Source: Marinobacter gudaonensis (GTDB taxonomy: Bacteria > Pseudomonadota > Gammaproteobacteria > Pseudomonadales > Oleiphilaceae). From it: DNA of 64,000 nucleotides. Both the position numbers and the translations under genes were made by a program. Below are positions 43,812-52,040 of the stretch, one piece after another. The first letter of the stretch is position 1. Each line of letters starts with the position of its first letter. The notes below the pieces were generated by a model. That model ran no database searches. It was not told where the DNA came from and saw only the letters and a program-made list of their open reading frames with translations. The DNA is taken from assembly GCF_900115175.1 (NCBI RefSeq), contig NZ_FOYV01000001.1, positions 372,001 to 436,000 of the forward strand. The letters run 5' to 3'.

Positions 43812-44674
43812 ACGCGATCGAGCTGCCTCTCGAATTCACGAATCACGACGTCTACGGTCACCGTCAGGGTACTGAGGGTTGCAGCCCGCTCGAGCCCCTC
43901 GGCGCTGCCCCGGTACAGGTGTGGCGTCATGGCAAGGAGATCGGCGATCGGGTACTGACCGCCAAGCACTGCGGTGGACCGGAGCGTGCTGGACGCGCGT
44001 TCCTCGAACCCCTCCGGCGCTCCGGAATCTCGTTCCCGAGGCGGCTTCAGCTCCGGATAGATGATTTCACGCAGCTCTTTGAGATGATCAGCGCCTGCAT
44101 CCACCTGAAGAATACGGCCACCAGGCTTCAGCACACGAGCAAATTCGCCGTACGACGGAAACCCGAAAAGACACAGGATCAGGTCCAGCGAGGCCGGCAG
44201 CACCGGCAGGTTGGCATTGCTCCCGACCACCCAGCAACACGCCTTTTCGCGCTTGGCTGCGGAGAGTACAGCCCACTTGGAAATATCCACTCCGATCATG
44301 CTGAGAGGCAGCTCCCCGGCCGCAGCGTTGAGGTGACGGAGGTAATAGCCTTCTCCACATCCGGCATCCAGTACCGCTGGAACGGTGTTACCGGAGGTGA
44401 TCATTGGGTTCAGGGCCGCCATCGCCCTCTGACTGACGGCTTCGGCAATCCCGGCATAGTATCCCGCCTCGAGGAAGCGCCTGCGGGCCGCCACCATGGG
44501 CTTGCTGTCTCCAGGATCCAGTGAGCGTTTCTTCTGAACTGGCAGCAGATGCACATAGCCCTGCCGGGCAATATCGAAACTGTGGCCGTGCTCGCAACGC
44601 CAGGCCCCGTCAGAGCGCATGAGGGGGGAATGGTCTAGGGGACAGGCAAGTGCATCGAAAGGAATGCTGGTCAT
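43808..44674 (-). CDS. rlmA: 23S rRNA (guanine-745-N1)-methyltransferase
   Basis: This 288-residue enzyme methylates a 23S rRNA guanine in helix 35. The N-terminal zinc-binding part reads CPLDHSPLMRSDGAWRCEHGH; Cys11, Cys27 and His31 are kept, while the second cysteine position of E. coli RlmA is Asp/His here. The family sequence GYVHLLPVQKKRSLDPGDSKP follows, then SAM motif I VLDAGCGEGYYLRHL. Length matches E. coli RlmA (269) plus a short extension. It is divergent from nothing close: the etfA terminator lies 64 bases upstream. Confidence 0.9.
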   Translation of the reverse strand: MTSIPFDALACPLDHSPLMRSDGAWRCEHGHSFDIARQGYVHLLPVQKKRSLDPGDSKPMVAARRRFLEAGYYAGIAEAVSQRAMAALNPMITSGNTVPAVLDAGCGEGYYLRHLNAAAGELPLSMIGVDISKWAVLSAAKREKACCWVVGSNANLPVLPASLDLILCLFGFPSYGEFARVLKPGGRILQVDAGADHLKELREIIYPELKPPRERDSGAPEGFEERASSTLRSTAVLGGQYPIADLLAMTPHLYRGSAEGLERAATLSTLTVTVDVVIREFERQLDRV

Positions 44675-44737
44675 TGTGGGTTTGTCTTGTCCGGAATGGT
44701 GTTTTCTATGATCGCAGGTAATGCAGGCTGGCCCAAC

Positions 44738-44764
44738 AAAAAAGGCACCCGAAGGTGCCTTTTT
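44738..44764. terminator. Bidirectional terminator between rlmA and etfA
   Basis: AAGGCACC (44742-44749) pairs with GGTGCCTT (44754-44761) around a CGAA tetraloop. T-runs are present on both strands (A-run at 44738-44743, T-run to 44764). It would end etfBA transcription on the minus strand, just 18 bases after the etfA stop. Confidence 0.85.
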
Positions 44765-44781
44765 CTAAAGCTGAGAGAAGG

Positions 44782-45723
44782 TTACAGAACCTTCTTCAAC
44801 TCTTCCTCAAGTTGCGGTACCGCTTCGAACAGGTCCGCTACCAGGCCGTAGTCCGCTACCTGGAAGATCGGTGCCTCTTCGTCCTTGTTGATCGCAACGA
44901 TCACCTTGGAGTCAGACATACCGGCCAGGTGCTGGATGGCACCGGAAATACCCACGGCAACGTACAGCTGCGGAGCAACAATCTTACCGGTCTGGCCAAC
45001 CTGCATGTCGTTCGGTACGAAACCGGCATCAACAGCGGCACGGGATGCACCAACAGCGGCACCCAGCAGATCAGCAACTTGCTCCAGCATCTTGAAGTTG
45101 TCACCGTTCTGCATGCCGCGGCCACCGGAGATAACGATGCCGGCAGAGGCCAGATCCGGACGATCCGACTCGGCCTTCTCTTCGCTCACGAAGGAAGACA
45201 GGCCCGCGTCCTTGACCACGTCCAGCTGCTCAACGGCGGCAGAACCACCTTCGGCGGCTACCGGATCGAATGCAGTCGGACGAACGGTGATGACCTTGAC
45301 GCTGTCGCTGGATTTCACGGTGGCGATGGCGTTACCGGCATAGATTGGACGAACGAAGGTGTCGTCGGACTCAACGCGGATAATGTCGGATACCTGGGCA
45401 ACGTCCAGCAGCGCGGCGACGCGAGGCATGAAGTCCTTGCCAGTGGTACCGGCAGCGGCCAGCACGTGGCTGTAGCCCTTGCCCACTTCGGCAACCAGCT
45501 CGCCCAGGTTCTCGGCCAGGAAATGGCCGTAGGCCGCGTTATCGGCAACCAGTACCTTGTTCACGCCTTCGGCCTTGGCCGCGGCTTCTGCGACCGCACC
45601 GCAGTTCTCGCCGGCAACCAGTACGTCGATGTCACCGCCGATGGCCTTGGCAGCCGCTACAACATTCAGGGTAGCCTGCTTCAGGCTGCTGTTGTCATGT
45701 TCAGCAATTACAAGGATGCTCAT
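44782..45723 (-). CDS. etfA: Electron transfer flavoprotein alpha subunit
   Basis: This 313-residue subunit binds FAD and, with EtfB, carries electrons from acyl-CoA dehydrogenases to ETF-ubiquinone oxidoreductase. The C-terminal FAD domain shows SGGRGMQNGDNFKMLEQV and VGQTGKIVAPQLYVAVGISG, followed by AINKDEEAPIF. Soluble cytoplasmic protein. Its ATG (45723) is one base after the etfB stop. It is the second gene of the etfBA operon, ended by a strong terminator. Confidence 0.97.
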   Translation of the reverse strand: MSILVIAEHDNSSLKQATLNVVAAAKAIGGDIDVLVAGENCGAVAEAAAKAEGVNKVLVADNAAYGHFLAENLGELVAEVGKGYSHVLAAAGTTGKDFMPRVAALLDVAQVSDIIRVESDDTFVRPIYAGNAIATVKSSDSVKVITVRPTAFDPVAAEGGSAAVEQLDVVKDAGLSSFVSEEKAESDRPDLASAGIVISGGRGMQNGDNFKMLEQVADLLGAAVGASRAAVDAGFVPNDMQVGQTGKIVAPQLYVAVGISGAIQHLAGMSDSKVIVAINKDEEAPIFQVADYGLVADLFEAVPQLEEELKKVL

Positions 45724-46473
45724 TTAGATCACCTTCGCTTCGTTCTTCAGTTTATCGACCAGCTCGGCTACATCAGCCACTTTCACACCTGCCTGACGGG
45801 AAGCGGGCGCTTCGACCTTCAGGGTGGAAAGGCGCGGAGCAATGTCGACACCCAGATCGGCCGGGCTCATGCCGTCCAGCGGCTTTTTCTTGGCCTTCAT
45901 GATGTTCGGCAGAGAGGCGTAGCGCGGCTCGTTCAGACGCAGGTCAGTGGTCACAACCGCTGGCAGGTTCAGGGAAACGGTCATCAGACCACCGTCTACC
46001 TCGCGGGTTACGTTTACCTTGTCGCCCTCAACAACCACTTCGGAAGCGAAGGTGCCCTGAGCCATACCGGTCAGCGCGGCCAGCATCTGGCCAGTCTGGT
46101 TGTTGTCGGAATCGATGGACTGTTTGCCGAGAATCACGAGCTTCGGCTCTTCCTTCTCAACAACCGCCTTCAGCAGCTTGGCCGCTTCGAGAGACTGAAC
46201 CTCCTCGTCGGTTTCAACGTGGATACCACGGTCCGCACCCAGCGCCAGAGCGGTACGGATCTGCTCCTGGGCGGCCTTGGGACCAATGGACACCACCACG
46301 ATTTCGGTAGCAACACCCTTTTCCTTCAGGCGAACCGCCTCTTCCACGGCGATTTCGCAGAACGGGTTCATTGCCATCTTGACGTTGGCGAGATCAACAC
46401 CGGTGTTGTCCGGCTTGACGCGCACCTTCACGTTGTAGTCGATAACTCGTTTTACAGCGACCAGAACCTTCAT
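45724..46473 (-). CDS. etfB: Electron transfer flavoprotein beta subunit
   Basis: This 249-residue subunit binds AMP in the ETF heterodimer. Typical features are [20 protein letters not shown] at the start, [16 protein letters not shown], and the recognition-loop region [19 protein letters not shown] that docks acyl-CoA dehydrogenases. GAGGAA upstream supports ATG 46473. It heads etfBA and faces the 417-base region that contains the palindromic operator and the divergent ETF-QO gene. Confidence 0.97.
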   Translation of the reverse strand: MKVLVAVKRVIDYNVKVRVKPDNTGVDLANVKMAMNPFCEIAVEEAVRLKEKGVATEIVVVSIGPKAAQEQIRTALALGADRGIHVETDEEVQSLEAAKLLKAVVEKEEPKLVILGKQSIDSDNNQTGQMLAALTGMAQGTFASEVVVEGDKVNVTREVDGGLMTVSLNLPAVVTTDLRLNEPRYASLPNIMKAKKKPLDGMSPADLGVDIAPRLSTLKVEAPASRQAGVKVADVAELVDKLKNEAKVI

Positions 46474-46890
46474 AGATTCCTCGTTCTTCTACGATGGGTT
46501 TATGACTTGCAGTCCTCGCGCAGAGCCTGCCTGAAATCAGTGCGCCACAATGGTGGAAGCAACGCTCGGCAGAATCAATGGCCTCAAACGACGCGCCAGA
46601 ACTGAGTTTTCAGCCAATTCACCGGCCTTGACCGGGAACCGTAATGAGACGATACTAGATTTCGACTCAAAATACACCATGTTTCAGTGTGCTCCTAGAG
46701 TGCCAAAGGTCGGGGCGAATTTCAAACAAACGTTTGTTTGATTTCTCAAATGCGGTATCCTTTCAGATAGTCAGGCAGGCCAAATCGGCCTGTGGCAGTC
46801 GTCTACAGGCCCTTTAGCCGGTATTATGGCGACCCGAAAAACTCGCCTGCGGGCATACAATATTCATCAAAGATGTTTGAGGAGACCAAC
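46474..46890. promoter_or_regulatory. Divergent regulatory region between etfBA and ETF-QO gene
   Basis: This 417-base stretch holds no convincing gene. It contains the 20-bp palindrome (46722-46741) and a probable promoter for the ETF-QO gene (-35 TTGTTT 46734-46739, 16-base spacer, -10 TATCCT 46756-46761). The leader from about 46768 to 46890 is about 120 bases. The etfB promoter lies nearer 46474 but I could not pinpoint it. Confidence 0.55.
46722..46741. promoter_or_regulatory. Perfect 20-bp palindromic operator (TetR/PsrA-like)
   Basis: Half-site TCAAACAAAC is followed directly by its exact reverse complement. The CAAAC/GTTTG half-sites resemble those of PsrA, a TetR-type regulator that responds to long-chain acyl-CoA and controls beta-oxidation and etf genes in gammaproteobacteria. 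It overlaps the -35 of the predicted ETF-QO promoter, the usual place for a repressor. PsrA assignment is inference; the exact 18-20 bp spacing differs from some published sites. Confidence 0.65.
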
Positions 46891-48543
46891 GTGGAACGCG
46901 AATCGATGGAATTTGATGTTCTTATCGTCGGCGGCGGCCCGGCGGGCCTGTCGGCAGCGTGCCGTGTCATGCAGTTGGCACAGGAAGCTGGCGAGGAACT
47001 CACCGTATGCGTGGTAGAAAAAGGTTCTGAAATCGGCGCGCACATCCTCGCCGGTACCGTGTTCGAGCCCACTGCCCTCAACGAACTGTTCCCGGACTGG
47101 AAAGAAAAAGGCGCACCGCTGAACACCCCGGTTACCCGCGACGACATTTTCCTGCTGAAGAACCAGGAAAGCGCCACCAAGATCCCCAATGCCTTTGTGC
47201 CCAAGAACATGCACAACCATGGCAACTACATCATCAGCCTGGGCAACCTGTGCCGCTGGCTGGCCGAGCAGGCCGAGCAGCTGGGCGTTGAAGTGTACCC
47301 GGGCTTTGCGGCCGCGGAGACCATTGTTGAGGATGGCCAGGTAAAAGGCATCATCACCGGCGACATGGGCGTGGCCCGCGATGGTTCCGAAAAAGACGGC
47401 TACATGCCGGGCATGGAGCTTCGCGCCAAGTACACTCTGTTCACCGAGGGCTGCCGTGGTCACCTGGGCAAGCGCCTGATCAACGACTTCAAGCTGGATG
47501 AAGGCAAGGATCCCCAGCACTACGGCATTGGTATCAAGGAACTGTGGGACATTGATCCGGCCAAACACGAGCCCGGCCTGGTAATCCACACCACCGGCTG
47601 GCCACTGAACGAAACCGGCTCCACCGGTGGTTCGTTCCTGTACCATCTGGAGAATGGCCAGGTCTACGTGGGCCTGATTACCGATCTGTCGTACAGCAAC
47701 CCGCACCTGAGTCCGTTTGAAGAATTCCAGCGCCTGAAGCTGCACCCGGAAATCAAGAAGCACCTGGAAGGCGGCAAGCGCGTCTCCTACGGCGCCCGTG
47801 CCATCGCCAAAGGTGGCTACAACGCCCTGCCGAAGATGAGTTTCCCGGGTGGCCTGCTGCTGGGCTGTGACGCCGGCACTCTGAACAGCTCCAAGATCAA
47901 GGGTTCCCACACGGCCATGAAATCCGGCTTGCTGGGCGCCGAGGCCGTGTTCGAAGCACTCAAGGAAGGCAAGAGTGGTGAGGAAATCACCAGCTTCCAG
48001 AAGCGTTTCGAAGACAGCTGGCTGTACAAGGAGCTTTACGCGGAGCGTAACTTCGGCCCGGCCATGCACAAGTTCGGCAACGTGGTTGGTGGTGCTATCG
48101 CCTTCTTCGAGCAGAACATCCTGCGCGGCAGCCTGCCGATCACCTTCCACGACACCACGCCGGATTACGCCACCCTGAAGCCGGCGTCCGAGTGCAAGAA
48201 GGTGAACTATCCGAAGCCGGACAACACCCTGACCTTCGACCGCCTGTCCTCGGTGTTTATCTCCAACACCAACCACGAGGAAGACCAGCCGGTTCACCTG
48301 AAGCTGACCGATCCGGAACTTCCGATCCGTGACAACCTGCCCAAGTACGACGAGCCCGCGCAGCGCTACTGCCCGGCCGGCGTCTACGAGGTAGTTGAAA
48401 AGGACGACGGCAGTGGCAAGCGGTTCCAGATCAACGCCCAGAACTGCGTGCACTGCAAGACCTGCGACATCAAGGATCCAGCCCAGAATATCACCTGGGT
48501 CACCCCGGAAGGGGGCGGCGGCCCGAACTATCCGAACATGTAA
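46891..48543 (+). CDS. etfD: Electron transfer flavoprotein-ubiquinone oxidoreductase
   Basis: This 550-residue membrane-associated enzyme passes electrons from ETF to ubiquinone. The FAD motif VGGGPAGLSAACRV is near residue 13. The C-terminal 4Fe-4S part contains YCPAGVYE and QNCVHCKTCDIKDP, supplying the four cysteines. I choose GTG 46891 (MERESMEFD), with GAGGAG six bases before it; this matches the usual length of about 550. An ATG at 46873 or the frame from 46792 would give a longer, less likely start. Divergent from etfBA and probably co-regulated by the palindrome upstream. Confidence 0.95.
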   Translation: MERESMEFDVLIVGGGPAGLSAACRVMQLAQEAGEELTVCVVEKGSEIGAHILAGTVFEPTALNELFPDWKEKGAPLNTPVTRDDIFLLKNQESATKIPNAFVPKNMHNHGNYIISLGNLCRWLAEQAEQLGVEVYPGFAAAETIVEDGQVKGIITGDMGVARDGSEKDGYMPGMELRAKYTLFTEGCRGHLGKRLINDFKLDEGKDPQHYGIGIKELWDIDPAKHEPGLVIHTTGWPLNETGSTGGSFLYHLENGQVYVGLITDLSYSNPHLSPFEEFQRLKLHPEIKKHLEGGKRVSYGARAIAKGGYNALPKMSFPGGLLLGCDAGTLNSSKIKGSHTAMKSGLLGAEAVFEALKEGKSGEEITSFQKRFEDSWLYKELYAERNFGPAMHKFGNVVGGAIAFFEQNILRGSLPITFHDTTPDYATLKPASECKKVNYPKPDNTLTFDRLSSVFISNTNHEEDQPVHLKLTDPELPIRDNLPKYDEPAQRYCPAGVYEVVEKDDGSGKRFQINAQNCVHCKTCDIKDPAQNITWVTPEGGGGPNYPNM

Positions 48544-48564
48544 GTTCGGCTTCCGGTAATACAA

Positions 48565-48588
48565 ACGGCCCCTTGCGGGCCGTTTTTT
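48565..48588 (+). terminator. Rho-independent terminator after ETF-QO gene
   Basis: ACGGCCC (48565-48571) pairs with GGGCCGT (48577-48583) around a CTTGC loop and is followed by TTTTTT. It lies 22 bases after the ETF-QO stop on the plus strand. Confidence 0.9.
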
Positions 48589-48640
48589 GTTGGTTCCGGA
48601 TAAGGCGAAGCCGTAATCCGACATAACTATTTCAGGACAC

Positions 48641-48665
48641 AAAAAAACGGCTCCCTGAGGAGCCG
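48641..48665 (-). terminator. Rho-independent terminator after FKBP gene
   Basis: On the minus strand CGGCTCC (48665-48659) pairs with GGAGCCG (48654-48648), loop TCAG, and is followed by seven T residues (A-run 48641-48647). It is 25 bases beyond the FKBP stop. Confidence 0.9.
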
Positions 48666-48689
48666 CCTTTCGTTGCGCGTCGGAACAGC

Positions 48690-49151
48690 TTAGTGAGCGT
48701 GACCGTGCTCTTGCTCTTCGTCGGTCGCGTCCCGGGTCTCAACCACTTCCACGTCGAAGTGCAGGGTCTGACCGGCCAGCGGGTGGTTGGCATCGATGGT
48801 GACGGTGTCATCGCCTACTTCAACCACGCGAACAACCTGGGGGCCGCCCGGAGTCTGTGCCTGGAACTGCATGCCCGGCTCGATGGTATCGACACCTTCA
48901 AATGCAGAACGAGGAACAGGCTGAATCAGCTCTTCGTTTACTTCGCCGTAGCCTTCAGCAGGTTCTACAGACACCTTTACCTGGTCGCCTGCGTTCTTTT
49001 CGTTCAACGCACTTTCCAGTCCGCCGATGATGTTCTGTGCACCTTCCAGGTATGACAGAGGCTCGCGACCTTCTACACGGGAGGAATCAAGCTGCTCTCC
49101 CTGATCGTTAGTGAGCGTGTAATGGATGGTGACAACACGAGGTTGGGCCAT
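48690..49151 (-). CDS. FKBP-type peptidyl-prolyl isomerase (SlyD-like)
   Basis: This 153-residue protein is a two-domain FKBP of the SlyD/FkpB kind: FKBP strands VTIHYTLTNDQGEQLDSS and GLESALNEKNAGDQVKVSV, an insert-in-flap (IF) chaperone domain around GYGEVNEELIQPVPRSAF, and return to the FKBP fold at DANHPLAGQTLHFDVEV. It catalyses proline isomerisation and assists folding. The C-terminal tail HGHAH is a short metal-binding His tail, shorter than in E. coli SlyD. ATG 49151 follows AAGGAG; an in-frame extension to 49199 is unlikely. It has its own terminator. Confidence 0.93.
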   Translation of the reverse strand: MAQPRVVTIHYTLTNDQGEQLDSSRVEGREPLSYLEGAQNIIGGLESALNEKNAGDQVKVSVEPAEGYGEVNEELIQPVPRSAFEGVDTIEPGMQFQAQTPGGPQVVRVVEVGDDTVTIDANHPLAGQTLHFDVEVVETRDATDEEQEHGHAH

Positions 49152-49237
49152 GTGATCTCCTTGCGTGTCTCGCAATGACTGTTTAATTGATTTAGGCAAT
49201 CGAAAGTGATCGTGAACAGCCAGACTGCACAGAGGGA

Positions 49238-49261
49238 CTAACGACCACCGGGCCTCGTTAG
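49238..49261. repeat. Inverted repeat between FKBP and DUF1285 genes
   Basis: CTAACGA (49238-49244) and TCGTTAG (49255-49261) form a 7-bp stem with a 10-base loop. It lies in the 200-base gap upstream of the FKBP gene. There is no T-run; it may be an operator or leader hairpin. Confidence 0.4.
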
Positions 49262-49351
49262 AGAGCCAGGCTCATAACAAGTATGAAAACACAGTTTAAC
49301 AATGGTCAGAGTGCGTTTTCTACCGTAATTCTGGGGACGCGGCGGGGCTTT

Positions 49352-49918
49352 TCAACCACCCTGCCCGATTTTGTAGAAAATTCCGTGGCTCCAGACGCCA
49401 AAGACCGATTGGCCGTCCTCAACCCGCTCGATCGCGCGTTCGGCCAGATCGTAATAGGCAGCGGTCACCAGCCGGGCCTCAACGCCGTGACGCACAGCCA
49501 CCACTGGCCTGGGCTCGTCTGAGTTCTCATAGGTGCCAATCGCGAGCGGATGGTCCGGCCCAATCTCCAGGGTTTCCCCGACACTGGTGGTCAGCGAAAG
49601 CACCTGCAGCTCACCTTCTCCGGATGCTTCCAGCGAATGCGCCAGCAACGGTGTATCTTCTACCTGGATGCGCCATTTCTCGACCGGGGTCACCAGGTAG
49701 TAATCGCCATCGGCTTCCCGTCGCAGGATGGTTGAGAACAGACGGACGATGGCCTCGCGAGCCATGGGCTCGCCTTTGAAGATCCACTGCCCGTCTCGGC
49801 TGACTCGCAGATCCATATCGCCCGAAAGCTCGGGATTCCACTGTTCAAGGGGAGGATGTCCCGGATTCTTCACGGTTGTCTCCACCTGTTTTGCCAGTTT
49901 ATCCGGATTTGTTGTCAT
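49352..49918 (-). CDS. DUF1285 domain protein
   Basis: This 188-residue soluble protein matches DUF1285: the segment PPLEQWNPELSGDMDLRV followed by GQWIFKGEPMAREAIVRLFS and DGDYYLVTPVEKWRI is the family core. Molecular function unknown. I start at ATG 49918 (MTTNPDKLAKQ) with GGAG upstream; the frame stays open to 49966. Its start is 14 bases after the sixA stop, so it is the last gene of the gpsA-sixA-DUF1285 run. Confidence 0.85.
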   Translation of the reverse strand: MTTNPDKLAKQVETTVKNPGHPPLEQWNPELSGDMDLRVSRDGQWIFKGEPMAREAIVRLFSTILRREADGDYYLVTPVEKWRIQVEDTPLLAHSLEASGEGELQVLSLTTSVGETLEIGPDHPLAIGTYENSDEPRPVVAVRHGVEARLVTAAYYDLAERAIERVEDGQSVFGVWSHGIFYKIGQGG

Positions 49919-49932
49919 AACATTGGCTCCAG

Positions 49933-50382
49933 TCACGGCAGAAACTGTGCTTTCAGATCGGCGCATCCAGGGCCGACCACGGGCATTTCAAGCGCGACGG
50001 CCTGGGCGGTCATGAAGGGAATTCCACGCCGATGGGCATCCACCAAAAGGGTCGCCAGACCGCCCACCAGGGGCATATGGGAGACCACCATCAGCGGGGA
50101 TTCGTGCTGCTCGATCAGGGCATCCAGGCAGGCCCCGGGGTCATCATCCGGGGTGATGAACAACTTTTCTTCGACGGGACAATTGAGTATCTCAGACACA
50201 ATAGCCGCCGTCTGCCGGGCCCGGACGTAGGGGCTGCTCCAGATCAGCTTCGGTCGCCACGGCGATTCGGCAATCTGGGCCGCGACCTCTGCCACTGCGA
50301 GCCGGCCGTGTTCGGTCAGCTCCCGCTCCTGGTCCAGGGTGTGCCAGCCGGCTTCGCCATGACGCATGATAAGCAGTTGCAA
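49933..50382 (-). CDS. sixA: Phosphohistidine phosphatase SixA
   Basis: This 149-residue histidine-phosphatase-superfamily protein removes phosphate from histidine residues such as those of HPt or PTS proteins. The catalytic RHG motif is MRHGEAGW at the N-terminus, with second-half residues SSPYVRARQT and VSHMPLVGGL carrying the other Arg and His. Length matches E. coli SixA (161). It follows gpsA by 24 bases. Its action on the nearby partner-switch pathway would be speculation. Confidence 0.9.
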   Translation of the reverse strand: MQLLIMRHGEAGWHTLDQERELTEHGRLAVAEVAAQIAESPWRPKLIWSSPYVRARQTAAIVSEILNCPVEEKLFITPDDDPGACLDALIEQHESPLMVVSHMPLVGGLATLLVDAHRRGIPFMTAQAVALEMPVVGPGCADLKAQFLP

Positions 50383-50406
50383 GGGCAGTTTTCCTCTGCT
50401 GGCCGC

Positions 50407-51474
50407 CTACTGTGTGATGGTCCGAGGCAGAATGAATTCAACGTCGGAGTTCTGGACCGACATCATCAGGCTGTTGATGACCGCTTTGATCGACGCGTGA
50501 TCGTAGAGAATCTCGTAAAGACCACGGACCAGGGGCATGTAGATACCGATGGCTTCGGCTTTTTCTTTGACCAGCTTGAGCGTGTAGATGCCTTCGGCCA
50601 CCTGACCCAGCTCTGCCACGGCGTCATCCAGTTTCTGGCCCTGGCCAACCGCGTAACCCACCCGGTAGTTCCGGCTCTTTGGCGACGTACAGGTTACGAT
50701 CAGATCGCCCACACCAGCCAGACCCATAAAGGTCATCGGATTGGCACCGAGGCTCACCGCAAAGCGGCTCATCTCTGCCAGTCCCCGCGTAATCAGCATG
50801 GCCTTGGCATTTTCACCCATCTCAAGAGCGGATGCGAGGCCGGCGACGATGGCGTAAATGTTCTTGAGTGCTCCGGCGAGCTCTACCCCGTACACGTCCA
50901 CGTTCGCATACACCCGGAAATACTCGCAGCCCAGCAACTCCTGGACGGTTCTGCGCACATCCGGGTCCTTGGCGGCGATGACCGTGGCGGTCAGGTCCCT
51001 GTCGACGATTTCGCTGGCCAGGTTGGGGCCGCTTAGCACGCCTATCCGACAACGGGGGATCTCCTCCTGGAGAATCTCGCTCATCAGTTTGAAGCCGTGT
51101 TCCTCGATACCCTTGGTAAGACTGACTACGATTTGCTCGTCGCGGAATTTGTCGCAGTTTTCGCGGATAACGGCCCGAAAAGCCTTGCTCGGAATGGCAA
51201 TAAAGACGAGCTCCGCCTTGCTGACTGCGTCACCAAGATCGGTGGTCGCGAGAATGTCGCCTTTCAGCTCCACATTGGGCATGTACCGGCTGTTGGTACG
51301 CTGGCTGCGGATTTCCTCAACCTGCGCTTCATCGCGCATCCAGAAATGCACCCGGTGGCCGTTCTCGCCAAGCACTTTTGCCATGGCGGTGCCAAAGCTC
51401 CCGCCACCAAGCACCGCAACGTCGTGCGTTGGCCCGGATACCCCATCGCGACGGGGCGTCGTTTGTTCAGACAT
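50407..51474 (-). CDS. gpsA: Glycerol-3-phosphate dehydrogenase [NAD(P)+]
   Basis: This 355-residue cytosolic enzyme makes sn-glycerol-3-phosphate from dihydroxyacetone phosphate for phospholipid synthesis. The Rossmann motif is VAVLGGGSFGTAMAKVLGEN. The catalytic region GALKNIYAIVAGLA contains the active-site Lys. The N-terminus carries about 15 extra hydrophilic residues before the Rossmann fold. ATG 51474 is preceded by GGAAG. It sits between the STAS gene upstream (60 bases) and sixA downstream, an order I recall from Pseudomonas too. Confidence 0.97.
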   Translation of the reverse strand: MSEQTTPRRDGVSGPTHDVAVLGGGSFGTAMAKVLGENGHRVHFWMRDEAQVEEIRSQRTNSRYMPNVELKGDILATTDLGDAVSKAELVFIAIPSKAFRAVIRENCDKFRDEQIVVSLTKGIEEHGFKLMSEILQEEIPRCRIGVLSGPNLASEIVDRDLTATVIAAKDPDVRRTVQELLGCEYFRVYANVDVYGVELAGALKNIYAIVAGLASALEMGENAKAMLITRGLAEMSRFAVSLGANPMTFMGLAGVGDLIVTCTSPKSRNYRVGYAVGQGQKLDDAVAELGQVAEGIYTLKLVKEKAEAIGIYMPLVRGLYEILYDHASIKAVINSLMMSVQNSDVEFILPRTITQ

Positions 51475-51534
51475 AATGCTTCCGTTGTTGTCAGATCAGG
51501 TGTGACACCGGTATTGAGGCCCGGGGCCTTCGGA

Positions 51535-52026
51535 TCAACCGGGCTCTTCACATTCCAGAGCGCGCACCAGATTCTTGAATTCTTCCCTGTTACGGCTGTT
51601 CAGGCCCATCAGTACCTTGTGGGCATCGAGTACCTTGTCGCGAACCTGTTGTTCACTGGCCTTGAGCACGGGTATTTCTTCAAGTTCTTCAATACGGGAC
51701 GCAGGCTCTCGGACAATGATGAAAATCTTGTCGAAACCCATGGACGTGATAATGCGGGTAATGTCGGGATTGGTTGAAATCAGAGTGGGCAGGAAGTGGC
51801 TCTGTTTCTGGGCCGCCATGGCAATCTTGGCCAACAGACCGAGGGTTGTGCTGTCGATAATCTCGGTTTCCGTGAGATCCACCACCACCGTTTTGAACTC
51901 CGGGTCCTGGGTGATTGACTCAACCAGATTGTCCAGCGTCGAACACAGGTTCAGCCGAATTTCCCCAATAAACTTGAGGACATAAATGCCCTGTTTCTCT
52001 GCCTGCAGGATCTTGTAACCAGCCAT
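51535..52026 (-). CDS. STAS-domain anti-anti-sigma factor (HsbA-like)
   Basis: This 163-residue STAS protein has the phosphorylation loop TETEIIDSTTLGLLAK; Ser59 is the likely target, near the known Ser56 of P. aeruginosa HsbA. In that system HsbA switches partners between the anti-sigma factor FlgM and a diguanylate cyclase, depending on phosphorylation, linking motility and biofilm. I start at ATG 52026, 14 bases after the phosphatase stop; an upstream TTG at 52041 is less likely. The extended C-terminal helix is typical. Targets here are not visible. Confidence 0.85.
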   Translation of the reverse strand: MAGYKILQAEKQGIYVLKFIGEIRLNLCSTLDNLVESITQDPEFKTVVVDLTETEIIDSTTLGLLAKIAMAAQKQSHFLPTLISTNPDITRIITSMGFDKIFIIVREPASRIEELEEIPVLKASEQQVRDKVLDAHKVLMGLNSRNREEFKNLVRALECEEPG

Positions 52027-52040
52027 GTTCCACACTGCCA

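Noticed and set aside
44755..46605. Long open frame on the plus strand (616 codons) antisense to etfA and etfB
   Set aside because: It mirrors the codon structure of two certain genes, has no recognisable domain, and arises from GC-rich third positions.
46867..48642. Minus-strand open frame of about 590 codons inside the ETF-QO gene
   Set aside because: Antisense shadow; it also runs through the terminator that follows the ETF-QO gene.
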